Shown here: in pieces, positions 60,278 to 64,000 of the stretch
Layout of the letters: every line of letters starts with the position of its first letter
Numbering within the stretch: the stretch's first letter is position 1
From: Acidimicrobiaceae bacterium
GTDB lineage: Bacteria; Actinomycetota; Acidimicrobiia; Acidimicrobiales; Ilumatobacteraceae
Direction: 5' to 3'
Length of the DNA stretch: 64,000 nucleotides
Assembly: GCA_020637295.1 (NCBI GenBank)
Contig: JACJWF010000001.1
Span: 1 to 64,000, forward strand
The notes under the pieces: generated by a model
What the model was told of the DNA's origin: nothing
Database searches by the model: none
What the model saw: only the letters and a program-made list of their open reading frames with translations
Translations under genes and position numbers: made by a program

Positions 60278-60946
60278 GTGGACGTCCGCATCGCACCGGA
60301 TGCAGCAACCGCTGCCCAGGTCGCGGCCGGGTTCATCGCCCGGGTGCTGCGGGCCGCGGTCTCCCGGCGGGGCACGGCGACGCTCGCCCTCAGCGGCGGC
60401 CGGACGCCGGCGGCGATGGTGGACGACCTGGCGGGCAGTGGCGTCGACTGGCGCCGGGTCGGCGTGTGGCAGGTGGACGAGCGCGTCGCCCCGGACGGCG
60501 ACCCCGCCCGCAACGCCGGCCTGCTGGCACCGCTGGCCGCGGCCGGGGCACGGCTGCACCTCATGCCGGTGACGGCGGGCGACGGGGCGGGCGCGCGGCG
60601 CCGGTACGCGGCCTCCCTGCCGGCGCAGTTGGACCTCGTGCACCTCGGCCTCGGCGACGACGGGCACACGGCCAGCTGGCCGCCGGGCACGGACGTCGCC
60701 GAGCAGCCGGGGCTCGTCGCCTGGTGCCCCGAGTACGCCGGGCGCGAACGGCTGACGCTCACCGCCGCGGCGGTGAACGCCGCCCGCCGGCGGCTGGTGC
60801 TGGCCACCGGCCCGGCGAAGGCGGCCCCGCTGGAAGGTTGGTTGCTGGGCGACCCGGCGCTGCCGGTCCAGCACGTTCGCCGCGCCGGCACGGTCGTCGT
60901 GGTGGATGCCGCCGCCGCGGCCCGCCTGCCCGGCGTCGCTGGGTAG
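60278..60946 (+). CDS. pgl: 6-phosphogluconolactonase
   Basis: 222 residues. SGGRTPAAMVDDLAGSGVDW is the sugar-binding loop, VGVWQVDERVAPDGDPARNA contains the DER catalytic-type motif, and LVHLGLGDDGHTASWPPGTD is the DevB/SOL signature with His. It hydrolyses 6-phosphogluconolactone to 6-phosphogluconate in the pentose phosphate pathway. GTG 60278 lies one base after the upstream stop. It precedes pgi, a fitting metabolic neighbour. Confidence 0.92.
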   Translation: MDVRIAPDAATAAQVAAGFIARVLRAAVSRRGTATLALSGGRTPAAMVDDLAGSGVDWRRVGVWQVDERVAPDGDPARNAGLLAPLAAAGARLHLMPVTAGDGAGARRRYAASLPAQLDLVHLGLGDDGHTASWPPGTDVAEQPGLVAWCPEYAGRERLTLTAAAVNAARRRLVLATGPAKAAPLEGWLLGDPALPVQHVRRAGTVVVVDAAAAARLPGVAG

Positions 60947-60957
60947 GGTCGGCCGTC

Positions 60958-62565
60958 ATGGACATCACGGTCACCCCCGAGTGGTCCCACCTGCAGGCCA
61001 CTCCTCGCCCGCCGCACCTGCGGGCCCTGTTCGCCACCGACCCGGGCCGGGCACAGCGCTACCTCACCCAGGCCGCCGACCTGCGCGTCGACTGGTCGAA
61101 GCATCTCGTCGACGACCGGGTGGTGGCCGCCCTGCTGGCCGTGGCCGCCGCAGCCGGTGTGGAGGAACGGCGCGACGCCATGTTCGCCGGCTCGCGCATC
61201 AACACCACGGAGGAGCGCGCGGTCCTGCACACCGCGCTGCGCGCCCCCGCCTCGGCCCGTGTCGAGGTGGACGGCCACGACGTGGTGCCGGACGTCCACG
61301 CCGTCCTCGACCGGATGGCCGCCTTCGCCCGCCGGGTCCGCGACGGCGAGTGGCTGGGTGCCACCGGTCGCCCGATCGAGCACGTCGTCAACATCGGCAT
61401 CGGTGGCAGCGACCTCGGCCCGGCGATGGCGGCGCTGGCGCTGGACGCGTTCGGCCACCCACGGCTGCACTGCCACTTCGTCTCCAACGTGGACGGGGCG
61501 GACATCCACCAGAACCTGGAGGCGCTGGATCCGGCGACCACGCTGGTGGTCGTCAGCTCGAAGACGTTCACCACGATCGAGACCATCACCAACGCCACCG
61601 AAGCCCGCCACTGGCTGACGGCTGCGCTGGGTGACGGCGCGGTGGCGCAGCACTTCGTCGCCGTCAGCACCAACGCCGAGCAGGTGGCGGCATTCGGCAT
61701 CGACACGGCCAACATGTTCGGCTTCTGGGACTGGGTGGGCGGCCGGTACAGCGTGGACTCCGCCATCGGCCTGTCGCTGATGCTGCTGATCGGCCCCGAC
61801 GGCTTCCACGACTTCCTCGCCGGCTTCCACGCGATGGACACCCACTTCCGCACCGCACCGCTGGCGGAGAACGCGCCGGTCCTGCAGGGGATGCTCGGCG
61901 TCTGGTACCACAACGTGCTCGGGGCGCAGACGAAGGCCGTGCTGCCCTACGCCCACGAGCTGCGCCGCTTCCCCGCCTACCTCCAGCAGCTGGACATGGA
62001 GAGCAACGGCAAGGGGGTGCGGCTGGACGGCGAGGTGGTGGCCACGTCCACCGGGCCGGTGGTGTGGGGCGAGCCGGGCACCAACGGGCAGCACGCCTTC
62101 TACCAGTTGCTCCACCAGGGCACCCGGCTGGTGCCGGTGGACTTCGTCGGGTTCGCCCGGCCCAACCACCCGCTTTTGGCCCAGCACGACCTGCTGATGG
62201 CCAACCTCTTCGCCCAGGGCGAGGCGCTGGCGTTCGGCAAGACGCTGGAGGAGGTCGTGGCCGAGGGCGTGCCCGCGCACCAGCAGGCGCACCGGGTGTT
62301 CCCCGGCAACCGGCCGAGCACCACCATCCTGGCCCCGCAGCTGACGCCGTCCGTGCTCGGTCAGCTGATCGCGCTGTACGAGCACACGGTGTTCGTGCAG
62401 GGCGTGGTGTGGGGCGTCAACAGCTTCGACCAGTGGGGTGTGGAGCTGGGCAAGGCGCTGGCCAACAAAATCACCCCGGAGCTGACGTCCACCGCGGCGC
62501 CGGCCCACGACGCCTCCACGTCCGCCCTCATCGGTTGGTACCGCGCCCACCGCGCGCCGGGCTGA
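60958..62565 (+). CDS. pgi: Glucose-6-phosphate isomerase
   Basis: 535 residues, standard. VVNIGIGGSDLGPAMAALAL and VVSSKTFTTIETITNATEA cover the phosphate-binding loops, and FGFWDWVGGRYSVDSAIGLS is the PGI signature region. QLDMESNGKGVRLDG and GEPGTNGQHAFYQLLHQGT (Glu and His active site) follow, with the C-terminal lysine in FDQWGVELGKALAN. It interconverts glucose-6-phosphate and fructose-6-phosphate. ATG 60958 follows TAGGGT by eight bases, so it has its own promoter 12 bases after pgl. Confidence 0.97.
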   Translation: MDITVTPEWSHLQATPRPPHLRALFATDPGRAQRYLTQAADLRVDWSKHLVDDRVVAALLAVAAAAGVEERRDAMFAGSRINTTEERAVLHTALRAPASARVEVDGHDVVPDVHAVLDRMAAFARRVRDGEWLGATGRPIEHVVNIGIGGSDLGPAMAALALDAFGHPRLHCHFVSNVDGADIHQNLEALDPATTLVVVSSKTFTTIETITNATEARHWLTAALGDGAVAQHFVAVSTNAEQVAAFGIDTANMFGFWDWVGGRYSVDSAIGLSLMLLIGPDGFHDFLAGFHAMDTHFRTAPLAENAPVLQGMLGVWYHNVLGAQTKAVLPYAHELRRFPAYLQQLDMESNGKGVRLDGEVVATSTGPVVWGEPGTNGQHAFYQLLHQGTRLVPVDFVGFARPNHPLLAQHDLLMANLFAQGEALAFGKTLEEVVAEGVPAHQQAHRVFPGNRPSTTILAPQLTPSVLGQLIALYEHTVFVQGVVWGVNSFDQWGVELGKALANKITPELTSTAAPAHDASTSALIGWYRAHRAPG

Positions 62566-62568
62566 GAG

Positions 62569-63804
62569 TCAGGGGACGCGGGCGAGGACGGCCTTCAGGT
62601 AGGCGCCTTCGGGGAAGGTGACCGGGTGGTCCACTGCGTGGGCCGTGCGGCGGAACTCGGTGAGCGGGCGGGCGGCCCGTGCCGCGGCACGCGCCACCTC
62701 GGCGTGGAACTGCTCGGCGGTGACCCTGCTGCTGCACGAGCACTGGAGGAGGAGGCCGCCGGGGCGGACCACCCGCACGGCCAGCTCCGTCAGCCGGCCG
62801 TAGGCGGCGAGAGCCCGGGCGACGTGCTGCTGGCGCTGGGCGAACGACGGCGGGTCCACCACCACGAGGTCGAACCGCCGGCCGTTGCGGCCCAGGCGTT
62901 CCAACTCCTCGAACGCATCCGCCACGACCGGCGTGAAGCGGCAGGCCGCGACCTCCGGCCGCGCCGAGTTGTGGGCCAGGTTGCGGCCGGCGACCGCGAG
63001 CGTCGGCTCGCTGAGGTCGACCGCGACCACCTCCGTCGCTCCGCCGGCGGCGGCGTGCACCGTGAACCCGCCGGTGCTGGCGAAGACGTCCAGCACCCGG
63101 GCACCGGCCGCCATGCTCCCGGCCAGGACCCGGTTGTCGCGCTGGTCGAGGAAGTGGCCGGTCTTCTGCCCGTGCACCACATCTGCCTCGAACCACAGGC
63201 CGCGCTCCTGGAACAGCACCGGCCCGTCCGGTGGCGTGCCGACCAGCGCATCGCCTTCCTCCAGCCCGTGCAGTGCCGCGGGGTCCAGCTGGCGGGCCAG
63301 GCGCAGGACCACGGCGGCCGGGTGGAGGGCCGCCTCCACCGCCGGCAGCAGGTCCGCCAGATGGGGAACCCACGCGGCCGAGTACAGCTTCATCACCAGG
63401 GTGCGGTCGTAGGCATCCAGCACCAGGCCGGGGAAGCCGTCGTTCTCCCCGTTGAGCACCCGGTATCCCGTGGTGTCGCCGGTGGCGAGCAAAGGCCGGC
63501 GCACGGCACGGGCCGCGGCGATCCGGGACGCCCAGAAGGCGGCGTCCACCGTGACCGGCTTGCCGTGGTGCAGCACCTTGAGGCGGATCGGGCTGGCAGG
63601 GTCCCACAACCCGATGGCCGCGAAGGCCCGGTCCGGCCCGAAGACGACGGCCAGGTCGCCGGGGGCGCCGTCTCGCGACACGGAGGTGATGGACTCGGCG
63701 AAGACCCACGGGTGGCCGCCACGGACCCGGCGGAGTGCATCCGGCGTCAGGCGCACGGCCAACCGGGTCGCCGCCGGGCGGGGGAGTGGGGGGAGCGCGG
63801 CCAT
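62569..63804 (-). CDS. RlmI-like class I SAM-dependent RNA methyltransferase
   Basis: 411 residues. N-terminal PUA-like domain (RVRGGHPWVFAESITSV), EEHS-like middle (VLNGENDGFPGLVLDAYDRT), then Rossmann methyltransferase: VLDVFASTGGFTVHAAAGGA (SAM loop), DLSEPTLAVAGRNLAHNSAR, and FDLVVVDPPSFAQRQQHVAR (DPPSF substrate motif). The family makes 5-methylcytosine in 23S rRNA (RlmI in E. coli). ATG 63804 follows a minus-strand TACCCT by six bases. It converges with pgi, three bases apart. Confidence 0.92.
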   Translation of the reverse strand: MAALPPLPRPAATRLAVRLTPDALRRVRGGHPWVFAESITSVSRDGAPGDLAVVFGPDRAFAAIGLWDPASPIRLKVLHHGKPVTVDAAFWASRIAAARAVRRPLLATGDTTGYRVLNGENDGFPGLVLDAYDRTLVMKLYSAAWVPHLADLLPAVEAALHPAAVVLRLARQLDPAALHGLEEGDALVGTPPDGPVLFQERGLWFEADVVHGQKTGHFLDQRDNRVLAGSMAAGARVLDVFASTGGFTVHAAAGGATEVVAVDLSEPTLAVAGRNLAHNSARPEVAACRFTPVVADAFEELERLGRNGRRFDLVVVDPPSFAQRQQHVARALAAYGRLTELAVRVVRPGGLLLQCSCSSRVTAEQFHAEVARAAARAARPLTEFRRTAHAVDHPVTFPEGAYLKAVLARVP

Positions 63805-63870
63805 CCCGGCAGGGTACGGCACTGGGGGTGATGTCCGGCGGCTCGCCGTGAATCCGGCAGACTCATCGCC

Positions 63871-64000
63871 ATGACGACTTCCCCCGAGATGCACGGCGCC
63901 ACCGAAATCCAGCGTGTCGGTGTGGTGGGTGCCGGGCTGATGGGCTCCGGCATCGCCGAGGTGTGTGCCCGCGCCGGCCTGGACGTGATGGTCCGCGAGG
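63871..64000 (+). CDS. 3-hydroxyacyl-CoA dehydrogenase, N-terminal part (cut by window end)
   Basis: 43 residues are visible: after a short leader comes QRVGVVGAGLMGSGIAEVCA, the NAD-binding glycine-rich loop and first helix of FadB/Hbd-type 3-hydroxyacyl-CoA dehydrogenases. The gene runs past the window. It begins 66 bases from the divergent methyltransferase start. Confidence 0.85.
   Translation, partial: MTTSPEMHGATEIQRVGVVGAGLMGSGIAEVCARAGLDVMVRE

Noticed and set aside
59110..62550. A 1146-codon open frame on the minus strand
   Set aside because: Antisense of pgl and pgi, which have complete motif sets on the plus strand.

Overview
The window is a dense (G+C)-rich chromosomal segment of an actinobacterium. 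I place it tentatively in the Acidimicrobiia (Ilumatobacter-like), by inference only. The reasons are very high G+C with G/C third positions, two F420-type luciferase-like oxidoreductases, a mycothiol-type DinB/maleylpyruvate-isomerase protein, a wax-ester/diacylglycerol acyltransferase, a complete cvnABCD 'conservon', many acyl-CoA catabolic genes, and a strong signature of leaderless transcription (TANNNT 6-9 bases before the start codon at about 34 genes). I see no rRNA, tRNA, CRISPR array, prophage or transposase. No gene-free interval exceeds about 200 bases; the longest are 11717-11909 and 25169-25360.

Layout. 33-9428: thiolase, NudC-type Nudix hydrolase, large LuxR/AAA regulator, S9 peptidase, F420 oxidoreductase, DinB-like protein and an uncharacterised DHSWG-motif protein. 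9465-15481: a signalling island in which a PATAN(DUF4388)/coiled-coil gene pair diverges from cvnA-cvnB-cvnC-cvnD (kinase-like sensor, roadblock, DUF742, small GTPase). 15500-21405: SDR, WS/DGAT, PAP2 phosphatase, RecB-like nuclease, small membrane proteins and an alpha/beta hydrolase. 21432-30599: a fatty-acid or steroid-type acyl-CoA block (three acyl-CoA dehydrogenase-like proteins, SDR, acyl-CoA synthetase, enoyl-CoA hydratase, nitroreductase). 30630-35606: DUF2254 membrane protein, cytochrome P450, membrane-anchored coiled-coil protein and a second acyl-CoA synthetase.

35598-36471: a two-gene VapBC-like toxin-antitoxin cassette bounded by a perfect 18-base direct repeat. The repeats lie exactly at the stop codons of two convergent host genes, so this looks like a recent insertion. 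36455-38530: isochorismatase family protein, SnoaL-like protein, and a lipoprotein cytochrome c/DUF2231 pair behind a DosR-like palindrome. 38566-42533: an aromatic-ring catabolic operon (flavin hydroxylase, extradiol dioxygenase, FAH-family hydrolase) divergent from a GntR regulator. A palindromic operator overlaps the operon's -10.

42573-50178: VOC protein, a lipoprotein with a degenerate hydrolase fold, LarE, an F420 oxidoreductase, a class III cyclase, SDR, serine hydrolase and an Fe(II)/2-oxoglutarate-type oxygenase. 50290-55320: a complete branched-chain-amino-acid-type ABC transporter (livGFHMK order) ending in a perfect terminator hairpin. 55401-64000: two enoyl-CoA hydratases, DUF4333-like lipoprotein, RarD transporter, serine hydrolase, alpha/beta hydrolase, 6-phosphogluconolactonase, glucose-6-phosphate isomerase, an RlmI-like methyltransferase and the 5' end of a 3-hydroxyacyl-CoA dehydrogenase. 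Taken together, this is a heterotroph segment geared to lipid/aromatic catabolism with peptide or amino-acid uptake.
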